From Kitagawia praeruptora (taxonomy: Eukaryota > Streptophyta > Magnoliopsida > Apiales > Apiaceae), in NCBI GenBank assembly GCA_037693485.1, contig CM075346.1, positions 124,484,001-124,548,000 of the forward strand: a stretch of 64,000 nucleotides of DNA. The letters run 5' to 3'. The notes beneath the pieces are model-generated. The model was not told where the DNA came from, did no database searches, and worked only from the letters and a program-made list of their open reading frames with translations. The position numbers were made by a program, and so were the translations under genes. Shown here one piece after another: positions 11,344 to 22,873 of the stretch (positions within the stretch are counted from its first letter, which is position 1; the number at the start of each line of letters is the position of its first letter).

Positions 11344-12696
11344 TGATGTGTCAAATTATACCTAACCGCAAGCGCACAGTGTCTATTGCTAGTACAGATG
11401 GCAAGCGGGTCGAATCCACAAGGAGACAGGTTCTACTAATTCCTTTTCAGTTATCGCTAATTGTTTCAAGGGTCATACGAATATGTGAAATTATTAATTA
11501 ACTAATTAAACTAAATTAATACTAATTAAACAGATGATAAACAAATTATTTAAAACCTAGGGCAATTAGGTCCACCATGCTTACACAATTGGCTCTTAAG
11601 CTAAAGCAATCAACGTGATCCTATAACTAGAGTATGTTAATCTCTTTCAAGCATTAACACTCTCGAAACATTCAACACAATTAACCACTTTTAGTAATTC
11701 AATCAATCAGGTAATTAGAGTCAAGTTAATCTCTTCCAAGAATTAACGCTCTCAGAAATCCAATGATGCTTCCGCACTCAAATTCAATTCTGCTAATCGT
11801 ATGTGTGCCTCTAGTAAGTAAATCTCTCGATCCATACCCCTATTTGCATATAATTAATCTATGATATTGGCTAATTACACAAATTAATGATTAAAACATA
11901 TCAATCAGAATTAACCATAACCAATCAAATCACTATGAAAATCATGCCAATATTAGTGCAAACATGGCTTCCCTTTAAGCCCTAGAAATAACTACTCGCT
12001 AATAATTAAACAAGTAAAACAACTAGTAAAACAAGAAAACATAATTAAACTAATAAGAACAAAGAAAAGATTAAGAGAACAAAACCTTCAAACTTCAATG
12101 TTGTCACCCAAAAGAAGAGTCATGGTGTTTCTCTACATCTCCAACTAATAATAATACTAATCTACTCTAAACTATATTATCTGATCTAATATTACATCCT
12201 TTTCTCTTCTTTTTACATAATACCCTAGATGTGTTTATATAGGCTCTAAAAGTCTTGCCCAATAAAAGTATTTTAATACTCTAAATAAATTACAAGTAGG
12301 ATTCCATAACTGAATAGGATTCCTTAATTAAAATTCGTCACTTCTTTTTCTCCTCTGTTTCTGGGCTCTTCCAGTTGGATTTTGCTTACTGGACCACCTC
12401 TGAATTAAAGATAATTCCATAAGCTTCGCGTGGACAGTAAGATCGTCAAATTCTGACTTCTGGAACTCAAGATATGGCCCAAACAGTGCAGGCACCCCGT
12501 GTAGCCCAATAATACGAATTTTCTCCTATTTTATCTCCAAAATAGCTCTTTTTGCTCCAAATCCTTCCAAGTCATGAATTCTTTATTTCCTACAATAAAA
12601 CAATAAAATCTATTAAATAAAAATCCAAATCAATGCAAAACACAATAAATATGAGAATAAAATCATCTAAAATATATATAAAAATATACTCTATCA
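11344..12696 (-). repeat. Nested Athila-like element, 5' LTR
   Basis: This 1353-bp copy has the same length as 1907-3259 and roughly ten visible substitutions between them. The Tat gag frame resumes immediately after 12696. Confidence 0.92.
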
Positions 12697-13410
12697 GGGG
12701 TACAAGGAGAGCAAAAAAAAATGATAGATATGATCGAAGGGACGATAGAAGGGACGATCGAAGGGGTCGCGGTGATGTTAAGAGCAGACTGAATGACACA
12801 AGGCCAGATAAAGGGGCCGAACGAAGAAGGGATAGAGATAGCACTGTGTTCACCCCACTTAACACACCTATCTCGAAGATTCTCCACGAGATAAAGGGTA
12901 AACCTGGGTTCGTTAGGCCACCCAAGTTAAAGACCCCTGAAAACAGAAGGAGTGACAGCAAATATTGTGACTATCATCGTGATAAGGGTCATAACACCGA
13001 TGAATGTTACCACTTGAAGAAATTGATTGATAAAATGATAAAGGATGGAGAACTAACAAAGTTCGTTGGAGATCTGAGAGACAGGCTGGATGATAAAGAG
13101 AAGAAGAGAGACGCTAGAGATGCCGAAGGCTCAGAGAAGTATCGGGGCGAAGTCAGAACCATATCCGGAGGAACCATACTCGATCGGGACAGCAAAACAG
13201 CCCGAAAGAAATATGCCAGGCAAATCTATAGTCTTTACCAGTCAAGTGCAGCCAAGCAACCACTTCCAATATCATTCACGGAAGACGACTTCGAAGATGT
13301 GATATGGCCGCACGAAGACCCTCTTGTCATAAACCCCGTCATCGGGGAAAACAAAATCTGGAGAGTGCTGGTCGATGAAGGAAGTTCGGTCAACATACTA
13401 TATCATTGAA
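12697..13410 (+). pseudogene. Tat gag 3' part and protease start
   Basis: This continues the Gag frame interrupted at 1907. An Arg/Asp-rich stretch (DRYDRRDDRRDDRRGRG) is followed by a CCHC-type motif CDYHRDKGHNTDEC, a Tat-like knuckle in which the second ligand is His, and then by the aspartic protease active site as VDEGSSVNILY near 13370-13404. Tat proteases usually show D-x-G-S-S, so the Asp and GSS are kept. A TGA follows at once (13408-13410) and a TAG occurs near 13447, so Gag-Pol cannot be made from this copy. Confidence 0.8.
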
Positions 13411-13964
13411 CATATTGCAAGATGAATTTGGGTGGAGAACAGCTGTAGCCGTGCCATGAGGCACCACTTTACGGCTTCGGTAACCAGCCTGTGCCGATTG
13501 AAGGCACGATCACGTTGAACATTCTGTTGGGTAAAGCTCCGTACACCGTGATTAAGGAAGCAAAGTTCTACGTCGTCCGGGTGGAAAGGCCGTACAACGG
13601 GATTATGGGGAGGCCAGCCTTGTCACTTTTTCAGGCCGTGTCGTCCATTCCCCACTTAAAGTTGAAGTTCCCGACCGAACATGGAGTCGGAGAGATGAGA
13701 GGCGATCAGAAAGCTGCAAGAATCATCATGTTGGAAGACCTAGAGAAAGATAAAGATGTCGAAATGAGTGAAGCTGGCAAGAGGAAAAGAGGCGAAAATG
13801 ACACTGGGGGCAGCCATCAACTGCTAAATATAGAGTTGGAAAATTTTGGGGCCGACCTGTCAAGCCCAATTGCCGAACCAGCTACCGAAACAGAAGAGGT
13901 CGAGCTATACGTGGGTCAGTCTGGAAAGATGATCCAAATTGGAAAAACATGGAACCAGAGTTGA
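13411..13964 (+). pseudogene. Tat protease C-terminal region and linker
   Basis: The frame beginning near 13491 reads PIEGTITLNILLG, then a KFYVVRVERPYNGIMGRPAL segment. The YNGIMGRPAL motif is the C-terminal strand of retropepsin-like proteases in this lineage. An acidic linker to RT follows, carrying many Lys and Glu residues. The part between 13411 and 13490 is separated from the active site by two stops. Confidence 0.7.
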
Positions 13965-15240
13965 AGGAGAAGGTCATCAAAGTCATTAGGGAGTTCCACG
14001 ACGTGTTCGCATGGAATCCCAAAGATATGCCAGGGTTGGACCCTTCGATAGCCAAGCACTGTCTAAATGTGGCTCCTGAAGCCAAACCTATAAGACAAAA
14101 GAAAAGAAACTTCGCCATAGAGAGGCAGAAAGTCATTCAAGCTGAGGTCGAAAAACTGCTGGAAGCAAAGTTCATCGAAGAGTAGACTACCCCGATTGGT
14201 TGGCGAATGTAGTGGTGGTGAAAAAATCAAATGGCAAGTGGAGAATGTGTGTGGACTACACCGACCTGAATAAGCATTGTCAGAAGGACCACTATCCCCT
14301 GCCGAATATTGACCAACTGATAGATGCTACTTCGGGGCATCAAATACTCAGTTTCTTGGATGCATTTTCAGGATACCACCAAATTGCCATGAATGCCGAG
14401 GACATTCCAAAGACAGCATTCATCACCCCGAATGGCACTTATGCCTACATCAAGATGCCTTTCGGCCTGAAGAACGTCGGGGCAACATTTCAAAAGATGA
14501 TCAACAAGGTGTTCAAGGCCCAGATCGGTCGGAACATGGAGTGTTACGTGGACGATATGATTGTTAAATCCTTCTTCAGGGATCATGCCGAGGATCTGAG
14601 GGAGTGTTTCGAAACACTCAGGAGAAACAACATGAGGATCAACCCGAACAAGTGTACATTCGGAGTAAATAGTGGAAAATTTCTGGGATACATGGTGCGC
14701 CCGAGGGATTGAGGCAAACCCAGAGAAGATTAAAGCAGTTATCGACATGGAAGCACCGAAGACGATCAGGGACATTCAAAAGCTGATCGGACGGTTAGCA
14801 GCCCTGAGGAGGTTCATTTCCAGATCGGCCGAAAAGGCCTTACCATTCTTTGAAGTACTTCGGGGGTCCAAGAATTTCGAGTGGGGGCCGAATTGTCAGA
14901 AAGCATTCGAGGAGGTTAAAGATTACTTAGTAAAAGCTCCCCTCTTAATGAGACCCGACCCGAAAGAAACTTTGCAGCTGTACTTGTCTGTGAACGACCG
15001 AACCCTTGGAGCCGTTCTAGTCAAAGAGCACGAAGGAAACCAGCATCCGGTGTTCTATATTTCTCATATTCTCAAAGATGCAGAAACAAGATATCCGAAT
15101 GCAGAGAAGTTCGCCTATGGATTAGTAATGGCCGCAAGAAAGTTAAGGCACTATTTCCAAGGAAGAACGATCAAAGTTGTAACCGATCAGCCGTTAAAGA
15201 AAATCTTGCAAAGGCCAGAGGCATCGGGCAGAGTAGTTGC
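13949..15240 (+). pseudogene. Tat reverse transcriptase and first RNase H
   Basis: The RT fingers/palm run from about 13949 to 14700. The markers are KWRMCVDYTDLNKHCQKD, LSFLDAFSGYHQI, the active-site YVDDMIV and NPNKCTFGV. The connection/RNase H part follows (LGAVLVKEHEGNQHPVFYIS, then VVTDQPLKK). It copies element RNA into cDNA in the particle. The frame is broken at least three times: a TAG near 14183 at the IEE position, a shift near 14705 after FLGYMV, and a shift near 15245. Apart from these breaks the protein is well preserved, so decay is moderate. Confidence 0.88.
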
Positions 15241-15777
15241 TTGGGTGATCGAATTGGGGAACATGATTTGGAGTATACGCCAAGGACTTCGATCAAAGCC
15301 CAAGCACTAGCGGATTTCATGGTAGAATGCTTTTTCTCGGGGCCAAACGACTTGGCTCCCGAAGAGCAGTTAATTCAAACACCGGGAAAATGGTTGTTGT
15401 TTGTTGATGGGTCAGTCGCCAAGGAAAAGTGCGGGGCAGGGTTAATTCTAACAAGCCCAGAAGGATTTGAGATTTGTCAAGCTATCAGGTTCACTTTCTC
15501 GTTGACGAACAATGAAGCCGAATACGAAGCACTTTTGGCAGGTTTGGACTTGGCAAAAAATCTGGAAGTTCGGCACTTAAGGGTATTCAGCGACTCAATA
15601 TTGGTGGTAAAACAATTTTCAGGGGAGTATGGACAAAAGGATCCCCGAACAAAAGCCTATACCCTCAAGGTACGCGAACAATCTTGGATGTTTGAAACTT
15701 TTGAATTAACTCAAGTAGCTAGAGAAAACAACAGTCGGGCAGACGCCCTTTCAAGGCTAGCTTCGGTAGAAACCTAG
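15241..15777 (+). pseudogene. Second (archaeal-type) RNase H of the Tat element
   Basis: An RNase H domain lies between RT-RH and integrase. It has its acidic residues in LLFVDGSVAKEKCGAGLIL, NNEAEYEALLAGLDLA, VFSDSILVV and RENNSRADALSRLAS. A second RNase H at this position is the hallmark of the Tat lineage. The frame ends with TAG at 15775-15777 and the integrase frame begins soon after, so the polyprotein is interrupted here. Confidence 0.88.
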
Positions 15778-15819
15778 AACCTGAATGGGTCCATCTATCT
15801 GATCGAAGTAAAGACGCCT

Positions 15820-17097
15820 TTGATAGACAAGAAGCAATGCATGGAAATTCACCAAGGGGTCAATTGGATGACTCCCATCAGGGCATTCTTGGAGAAAGGC
15901 ACCCTACCACTTGACCAAAGGGAGGCACAGAAGGTGAAGTATCGGCCGGGAAATTACACTCTAGTCGGGGGCCGATTTTTCAGGCGATCGGCAAGTTTTC
16001 CATTGCTTAGGTGCTTAGACCAAGACGAACAGCTACTAGCCCTCGAGACGGTTCATGAAGGAATATGCGGAGAACATTTGGCAGGAAGGTCCTTAGCCTT
16101 CAAAATACTTAGGCAAGGAGTTTTCTGGTCGAAAATGAAGGAAGACGCTATGAAATATGCCAAGAAATGCAAACAGTGTCAGTTGTTCAGCACAATCCCG
16201 AAGCAACCTCCCGAAGAGATGTCTTCGGTTCTCAGTCCCATCCCATTCGCCATGTGGGCAGTCGACATCGTGGGAATCTTGCCCACCAGCACCAAACAAG
16301 CCAAGTATTGCATTGTGGCGATCGACTACATGACCAAATGGATAGAAGCTAGACCCCTCTCCGCCATTACCGAAGAAGCAGCAAAGAAATTCATGTTAGA
16401 ACAGGTAATCTTAAGGTTTGGCATTCCGATGGTATGTGTATCAGACAATGGAACTAAATTCATTGGAAGCAAGTTCAGGAAGTTTCTGGCTCAATTTGGA
16501 ATCAGGCAGAAGTTCAGCTCAGTTAGGCACCCCCAAGGAAATAGGGCAATTGAAGCAGCCAACAAAATACTTTTTGATGGAATCAAGAAGAGGCTGGGTG
16601 AAGCCAAGGGGCTTTGAGCTGAAGAATTACCTTGGGTCCTGTGGGCTTACCGAACCACTGCAAGATCTTCAACCGGGGAAACGCCCTTCAAGTTGGCCTT
16701 CGGAACGGACGCCCTTCTGCCTGTCGAAGTCGGTTTAGAATCTTACCAAACACAAGTGTTTAATGTGGAAACAAATGAGTTCGGACTCCGAGCGAATGTG
16801 GATTTACTGGAGGAAGAAAGGGAGGCAGCCCACCAGAGAAACTTAAGATACCAACTGCAGGCAGCACAATACTATGATTCGGGAGTGAAGAAGAGATCTT
16901 TCCAAGTCGGAGATTTAGTGCTTCGAGAGTTAGCCACCTCCATGCCAGCTAAACAAGGAAAACTTATGCCCAACTGGGAAGGTCCCTACATGGTGATCGA
17001 GGTGGTTCGGCCCGGCACCTACAAGTTGGCTCATTCGGACGGTAGCCCAATTAAAAACACCTGGCATGCCGCTCGCCTTCGCCGTTTTTACCAGTAA
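15820..17097 (+). pseudogene. Tat integrase
   Basis: The zinc-binding HHCC region (HEGICGEHLAGRSLAF ... CKQCQ) is followed by the catalytic core. The core Asp residues are in WAVDIVGILP and VSDNGTKFIG, and the Glu is in the AIEAANKILF segment. A TGA at about 16615 breaks the frame. The C-terminal part resumes near 16693 and holds a GPY/F-type module (LMPNWEGPYMVIEVVRPGTY), ending at TAA 17095. The family product inserts cDNA into the genome. The usual NGQVE segment is altered (GNRAIEA), another mark of decay. Confidence 0.87.
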
Positions 17098-17580
17098 GCT
17101 CACCGGACGAATTTTATTGCTTTTCAATTCTGTACTTTGTTTTATGCAAGTTTAATCTGAATTCCCTAAGCTAGCATCAATCTGTAATCAAATCTATGTA
17201 AGAGTCGCATGATTAATGAAAGATTGTTTTGCTCCACTTTTTATCTGTTATTAAGCTAAGTACATTTATAGCCAAAAGGTTAAGTACACAAAATTAGGCT
17301 TGACGGACCCATGTTTGGGGCCGACAGAATAAAACATGCGCCCCTCTAACTTATTCCTAGTTTTCGAATACATTATGATTTACTTTACCAATACTTGACG
17401 AATCCAAATTTGGGGCCGACCGAATGAAATTTGGACCCGTACAAAATGTCTTAGTATTTAAGTGGCGTCGACATTAATTAAGGCTGGGAGGAAATGTTTT
17501 TCAGCCGACCGAACGGAACCTTAATCATTTACAAAACCCCTTAAATACTGGGGGACAACTAGGTTACGACCAAAAATGCA
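17098..17580 (+). other. Tat 3' noncoding spacer
   Basis: No gene is seen. Phrases such as ttggggccgac recur three times (about 17315-17520), so this is low-copy diverged repeat sequence within the element. Confidence 0.5.
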
Positions 17581-17935
17581 CATACATGCTAGTCCAAAGC
17601 TGAAGATGCGCAAAAATATAAGTAATTATGCTAAGGCAAAATGAAGCCGAAGACGCATAAAAATAAGCAAAAATTATGCTAAGGAAAAATAAAGCCAAAG
17701 ATGCATAAAATTAACAGATAATTGTGCTAAGGCAAATCAAAGCCGAAGATGCATGAACAGAAACAAAAGCTAATTTAAGGCCGAAGCCGACGATGCATAA
17801 GTAAGGATATCATGCTAAGGCAAATTCAAATATCGAGCCCGAAGGCAAAGTAGAATATTACAAGCCCGAAGGCACAAATAAAAAGCCCGAAGACAATGTT
17901 AATCATTACAAGCCCGAAGGCCATCAAAATAGAAG
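17581..17935 (+). repeat. Irregular tandem repeats in the Tat 3' region
   Basis: Units of about 50-60 bp built around atgctaaggcaaa and gccgaagatgcataa repeat four to five times. They then grade into shorter agcccgaaggca units from about 17837. Tandem arrays in the 3' untranslated region are known for Tat elements. Confidence 0.75.
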
Positions 17936-18123
17936 ATTGAAAATAAAAGGAATCAGTCAGAAAGAGGCTCATCTTCACCCGAAGAAACTACCAGAGGCTC
18001 ATCAGACGTTATCCTGCCAACTAGATCGGCCATACCCAACTCGGCATCGATCATCTGAGTATGATCGAAACCGAGAGAATGCGCCTTCACCAGGGCAGCA
18101 TCATACCCCATCTGGTAACACCG

Positions 18124-19771
18124 TTATTCGATCAAGGAAAGCTTTTTCTGTGTCTTCCGAATGTTCTTCCTGACGGATTTAAACTGTTGATTTCTCCATT
18201 CGATACGCTTCCTCAAAGTGGCCATCTCCTCCAATTTCTCCTTCAGGGAGTCATTCTCCTCCTTCAAGGACTTTGCCTGGCCGGTGACCCTCTCTAGTTC
18301 GCTGGTCGCGCCCCGAAGGCCTTCTTCAGCCTTGACCGCCCGAACTTCCAGTTGGTCGGCCGCCTTCAACTTATTTTGTATCCTTTCCATCCGTTCGGCT
18401 ACAACAGCCGACCAAGAGACACCCTAGAAACAAACAAGGGAAAAGTATTAAATATTGAAGACAAGTAAAAGGAATAATACCGAAGAGGAAAAAGCTTACC
18501 ATAGAGAGCAAAGCCAACATCTCGGTACAAGCCTCAAGGTCGTTCGCCTTGGCGAACGTTGGCCTATCGGCTGGCAGAATGAGACCCCGGTAGAGATCGG
18601 GACCCACGACGATAGATAGCTGCGGAGCGGGGACAATGATCTGGTCAGTTTCAATAACTCCCCAAGGGGGAGAATACACCTTCAGACCGGAATATCCCGA
18701 CTAGCATCTCTTTCGGGAATCGGTCGAGGTGACTAGGTCCATCTCATTCATCCTCAGATCCCGAGGAGGAGAAGAAACAGGCGAAGTTTCAATTCTCTCT
18801 CCTTGATCGGGAACCGACTTCCCCTCCCCATCGGCCAATTGAGCAGCAGCCTCTTCTTCAGCCGTAGCAGCTATAGAAAGCTGGGCCGCCTTCCTGCGTT
18901 TGCGCTCAACAATCTCCTGAAGAGAAGACACTGCACAAAATAACAGAAGGTTATACAACAGAAGATAGAAATTGAAAACAAGTATCCTTGCCCAAATATA
19001 TAAAGCTGAAAACAAGTATGTTATGACAAGTCAAAGATGGATGTTACCACTACCCCAAAGGGCGACCAGCCAGTCGTTATTCCTGCCGTCCGATAGCGGA
19101 ACCTTGTCCATTTCAAGCTCGCAGAGTAGACGGTAATCGTGTTCGTCCGCCTGCAACAGGTCGGGATATTTCAACCTGGATGGGTCTAGATTGTACCATC
19201 GGCCGTACTTTTCCATCTTCGGCCCCGAGATGAAAGTCCATTTCTCATTAGTCCCTTTGTTGCTAGAGTTCGTTTGAGGCCAGTCGGCCCTATCGGTTCG
19301 ACGGGCTATGGTATAATAGCCGTTGCTCTTTGTGTTCCTTCGAAGCTCATAATGATGCCAGAACAGGGTTGTCCTTGGAGTCATCTCATTGGCCAGGCAC
19401 CGAGCTTGGAAAGCGTTGATGTGGAAGAAGCTGTTTGGGTCTAACTGCCCTATGGCTATCCTCAGCTGCTTCAGTATCTTCTTCAGGATCGGCAACATCG
19501 GTAACCGGAAGCCACATCTGAACGCCATCTCGGAAATACCGGTCGCCACACTACCTCCGCAGAGAGCTGGAATCTCGGGATTGTGCCAGATGCGGTCCTT
19601 CTTCCGCGGCGCGAAGAAGTACCAGACGTTTTTCTCCACTAATTACTTGGTATGAAAGCGTTCGATTTGTTCCTCGGTCAGCTGCGACCGGAGATTAGCG
19701 GCTGGAAATAGTTTGGCATCGCTGAAGGGCGAGACCTCCGAACGACCAGCACCCTCGGTTGACCGATCCAT
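18124..19771 (-). pseudogene. Spliced antisense gene of the Tat element (gypsy-type transposon domain plus coiled coil)
   Basis: On the strand opposite to gag-pol I can assemble three exons: 19771-19048, 18930-18500 and 18423-18124. All introns have GT..AG borders and the codon phase is kept (1455 nt in total). The first exon starts at ATG 19771 and carries a domain like the plant 'putative gypsy-type transposon' family (MAFRCGFRLPMLPILKKI ... IGQLDPNSFFHINAFQ). The second is Ala/Glu-rich. The third is a strong coiled coil (EENDSLKEKLEEMATLRKRI). Two in-frame stops, a TAA just before the VEKNVWYFFAP segment and a TAG after DSRKRC, disable this copy. Antisense genes in this position are known from Tat relatives such as Grande. 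Function is unknown. Confidence 0.75.
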
Positions 19772-20667
19772 GTCCCTGCATTCGGAAATGAAGAGACATT
19801 AGCCTTGTACTCGGACAAAAAAAGAAGAAAACGAAGGGGGGAAAGGCCGAGTACAGTGAGCCAGGATCGGTCGGTACATCCTACAACCTAGGGCAGAGTG
19901 AGTCGAAGGCCTAATAACTTCGGGTGAAGGGGGCATGATAAAGAGAATTTTGGTGGGTCAAGGATGACCCGAAGGGTGTTCCCAGGTTTCGAAAATCCTG
20001 AAGGAAACTTTTTCCCCAAAACAACTTTTGGACAAGTCCCAAAATCACAATAAAAGATAATTGAGGGACAAAATGGTACATAAATTGCTACAAGCATACA
20101 CATGAACATTTGGAAATCACAGATAACTTTATGGTCATACGTGTGTATATAGACGAACATGCGAATATATGAAATGCAGGACAATCACAGTAAAGAAGCA
20201 AAGAGGAAAATGTTACTTACTGGCTTGAATATTCTGGAGAAGATCGAGTTCTCGGGGATAGATTGCTTGGACGTAAACGTCGACTGGAATCGGAGAGTTG
20301 AAGATGACCGGAGATGAAACGACGGTTCCAATTGTTGTCTGCGAAAAGCTCTGAGAAAGAAGATTTTTGCTCTGAGAATTGTATAGTTTTGTAAGTGTAA
20401 AAGTGAAAATGAATGGGTTTTAGAAGGCTTAAATACAGAGACGCGACGTTTGGACAAGGGTCGTTTCGAATACAACGGCGGAGATTAAAACGCGGATCTC
20501 GAGATCAGACAGCTGTCAATCATAAAGGGACACGACTCCCCAGGAGACGTCTCGACCTTGTCCATCGCCTTCCTTATCCGAATGAGACGTCTGTGGGTTA
20601 TGTTCCGAAGATGGGCCTTGGCTTTGGCCTTCGTCCTGAGGATCTCTCCGAACGAAGTCCAGGGACA
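19772..20667. other. Tat 3' spacer upstream of the antisense gene
   Basis: No protein is recognised. This is where a promoter and 5' leader for the antisense transcript would have to lie. The purine-rich gtccaggga directly before 20668 is the candidate polypurine tract. Confidence 0.45.
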
Positions 20668-21023
20668 TGTTGGAGGCCCACTTCCTTAACGGGCTGGACC
20701 GAAGGCCCGGCACCCCGAATCCGAACGAAAGCCCGCATTCATCCGGCCCATTTATGGTACAACGGTCGTATGGTTGTATTTCCTAAGGACGTGGGACATG
20801 ATGATGTACGTGGCCTGTCCTTCGGTAACCACCTGAAGAGATTAAGATAAGTTGAATGAGGTTTGATTTTATTATTCATATACCATTACACATAACACAA
20901 CACTCTGCGTTCTAAATTACCCTACCAAAACCGACTAACTTATTCTCACACCGGAGGTGAATCGGGGGGCAAAACCCTCGCATTCTTCTCATTTGCAGGT
21001 CCGACAGAAATCTAGTCATAACA
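20668..21023 (+). repeat. Tat element 3' LTR
   Basis: This 356-bp copy matches 395-766 and is followed at once by the target duplication CAAAC and the ERF reading frame. Confidence 0.9.
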
Positions 21024-21124
21024 CAAACCATAATCTTCTTCTTTGGATCTCTGATCTCTGCTGCGTATCTACCCCACGGCCTCTTTTTTACACCCTTGAA
21101 ATGTACCTTCTCTTTGGATGCCAT
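21024..21124 (-). pseudogene. AP2/ERF gene, 5' half (split by retrotransposon)
   Basis: From ATG 21124 on the minus strand the frame reads MASKEKVHFKGVKKRPWGRY and then AAEIRDPKKKIMV. This is the first half of an AP2/ERF domain, with the GVKKRPWGRYAAEIRD core that contacts DNA. It is cut by the Tat 3' LTR exactly where the WLGTFD strand should follow; that strand is at 394 and below. Only nine residues precede the domain, so the predicted protein is unusually short. ERF proteins are nuclear transcription factors; whether this one was ever functional is uncertain. Confidence 0.87.
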
Positions 21125-21375
21125 TATATCGTTTGGAAAATGTGGACTATGTGAGTGATACCAGGAGTGTTAATAAGGTGGAGACTGGAGAGGTGGGGGG
21201 TTGACCAATATTGAAAACAAAATGTAGCCGCCCTGTATTGTCTACTCGGGTAGTGTGTCCGACAGTCTGTGGCCTCTGGGTGTATTGCAATTTCGGGGGT
21301 CGTACACGTGCCCACTAGGTTTTGTTGCGACCATTATTAATTTCACTACATTTTTCCCATTAATTTATCGATTTT
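21125..21375. other. Upstream region of the broken ERF gene
   Basis: No gene is seen. This would be the ERF promoter and 5' leader. I could not pick a convincing TATA box. Confidence 0.4.
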
Positions 21376-21518
21376 TCTGGTGTGTGTTCAAGGGTAAATG
21401 CTAAGAATCCGTGCTAGCTTAGTTGTCAAATTTTGATTGGTGGGGATTATCCATCCATCAAAATTTGACAACTCATCAAGCACGGATTCTTAGCATGTGC
21501 CCTTGAGCACACACTAGA
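21376..21518. mobile_element. Small foldback/MITE element
   Basis: Two arms of about 65-70 bp are inverted copies. The left arm has gtgtgttcaaggg, gctaagaatccgtgct and gttgtcaaattttgat. The right arm holds the reverse complement of each in mirrored order. The loop is about seven bases. No coding capacity; class not assigned. Confidence 0.75.
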
Positions 21519-21589
21519 CAAACCCTTAATTTATTACAGTTTTGCCATCTTTCACCATATTTGTGTTCTTATCAGATTGTTTTGTTAAT

Positions 21590-21755
21590 CGGAGCATTAG
21601 GCTGGAATCGAACCAGTAACCCATTGCCATGACTCTCCACTTAAATCCGAGCCCGAACATTACAGTTGAATCGACTCTGGAACCTTGGGGCTAGTAAGCC
21701 CTTAGAATCCTAGTCTCAACCGGCTGAGATACTCGGGGTGGGTTCTATAGATCTT
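21590..21755 (-). repeat. Possible tRNA-related SINE
   Basis: On the minus strand there is a box-B-like GGTTCGATTCC and, about 100 bases upstream, a box-A-like TCTCAGCCGGTTGAGA. The spacing is longer than in a tRNA or typical SINE, so this may be a rearranged or chance match. Confidence 0.3.
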
Positions 21756-21917
21756 GCTACTGAGTGAACAAGTATTTTTCATTCCTGTACTACTTCGGTT
21801 AAATTAAGGTACTGCTATTATTTGCTTCAGCAGTGCGTTCACTCTTTAATTATTACAAAAATTATAACTTTTCGGGCCCAAAAAAATATTTTTTGTAAAA
21901 GCCATGGATACTAAGAG

Positions 21918-22303
21918 GGTGTTTGGCATTGCTTAAAATAAGTTACTTTTGACTTAATGGAGGTGTTTTTAACTTAAAGGAGAAAGTAAAGTTGTTTACT
22001 TTAAGTTGAATGAATGTGTTTGGGTAATTTTACTTAAAGTTAAATGGGGGTTTAATAATTTTGACTTAAAGTGAAATTTGACTTAAAAAAGTTTTAAATT
22101 CATAATACATTAACTTTACAAGAGTCCTAAAACAAAAAAAAAATTAAAAAAAATGGATAAGTCATAAGTCAAAAGTACCTAAAAGGAACTTATGACTTAA
22201 AGCAGTTTTTTAACTTAAAGCTCAGCTTTAAGCAAGTTACACAAACGGAACATTTTTAACTTAAAGGAGCTTTCTGCTTTAAGTTCAAGTAGCCAAACAG
22301 GCT
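21918..22303. mobile_element. hAT-like MITE
   Basis: The ends are imperfect inverted repeats (GGTGTTTGGC / GCCAAACAGGCT). The element is flanked by ctaagag on both sides (21911-21917 and 22304-22310; the base before differs), which fits a roughly 8-bp hAT target duplication. The interior is rich in acttaaag repeats and noncoding. Confidence 0.65.
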
Positions 22304-22354
22304 CTAAGAGTGTAACAGAAGAAATCGATGAAGAATCAAGAATGCTCTGATTGA

Positions 22355-22623
22355 GTAAACTTTAAAGTGGTGGCCAAACTTTACACCGATTTTCAAAAAA
22401 GTTGCTAGACTTTAAATTTTGCAAAACGGTGGTCAGATTTTTCTTTTTCCTTTCAAAAAGGTGTCTGAAGGTGATTTTACCCCTGCTAAAAAAGTTGAAA
22501 ATCGTCAACCAGCCACCTTTTTGAAAGGAAAAAGACAAATCTAATCACCAATTTTGAAAAATTTAAAATCTAGCAACTTTTTTGAAAATCGATGTAAAGT
22601 TTGGCCATCACTTTAAAGTTTAC
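22355..22623. mobile_element. Foldback MITE
   Basis: The element is nearly all inverted repeat: the left arm begins GTAAACTTTAAAGTGGTGGC and the right arm reads as its close reverse complement, ending GTTTAC. Arms are about 120-130 bp with some mismatches. Target duplication is unclear. Confidence 0.7.
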
Positions 22624-22873
22624 TGTGAGAAAGTTCAGAAAGAAATATCAATACTTGCTATTTAAAAGTTTTGCTACTTTTCTTATATGGGTCTAAACGT
22701 AGATTAAGACACATTCTTTCAGAGTTGCATTCTAACGAAGCAGTTTGTCAGTTTGAATAAATATGCCAAATTAAGTTCATGCAAACAACAAATTTATACT
22801 AGAAAGATGTACTTCTCGTATCTTCCAATCTACAGCTTTACATATGCGCAATGTAGTTCCAGAGCACTTCTTA

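Larger units (their letters stand above)
1907..12696 (-). mobile_element. Non-autonomous Athila-like LTR element nested in Tat gag
   Basis: It has two 1353-bp LTRs (1907-3259 and 11344-12696) with TG...CA ends on the minus strand. The primer-binding site lies at 11321-11337 and a purine tract (GTGTGGGGATGTT on minus) flanks the left LTR. The target site is approximate: agggt on the left and ggggt on the right, 4 of 5 bases alike. Only one Gag-like frame is present; I find no protease, RT, RNase H or integrase. The LTRs differ at about ten positions, so the insertion is recent compared with its Tat host. Its interior is itself rearranged by a related truncated element (4782-8366) and a 215-bp duplication. 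Placement in the Athila group rests on the PBS, the long LTRs and the zinc-knuckle form. Confidence 0.85.
395..21023 (+). mobile_element. Tat-type Ty3/gypsy LTR retrotransposon with nested insertion
   Basis: The boundaries are defined by two LTRs (395-766 and 20668-21023, TG...CA) and a perfect 5-bp target duplication CAAAC (390-394 and 21024-21028). The order gag, protease, RT, RNase H, second RNase H, integrase, then a long 3' region with an antisense gene is the layout known for Tat-lineage elements. Without the nested element at 1907-12696 it is about 9.8 kb. The coding region has several stops and frameshifts, so this copy is dead. The LTRs differ at roughly ten positions plus a 16-bp indel, so the insertion is older than the element nested inside it. 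Confidence 0.92.
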
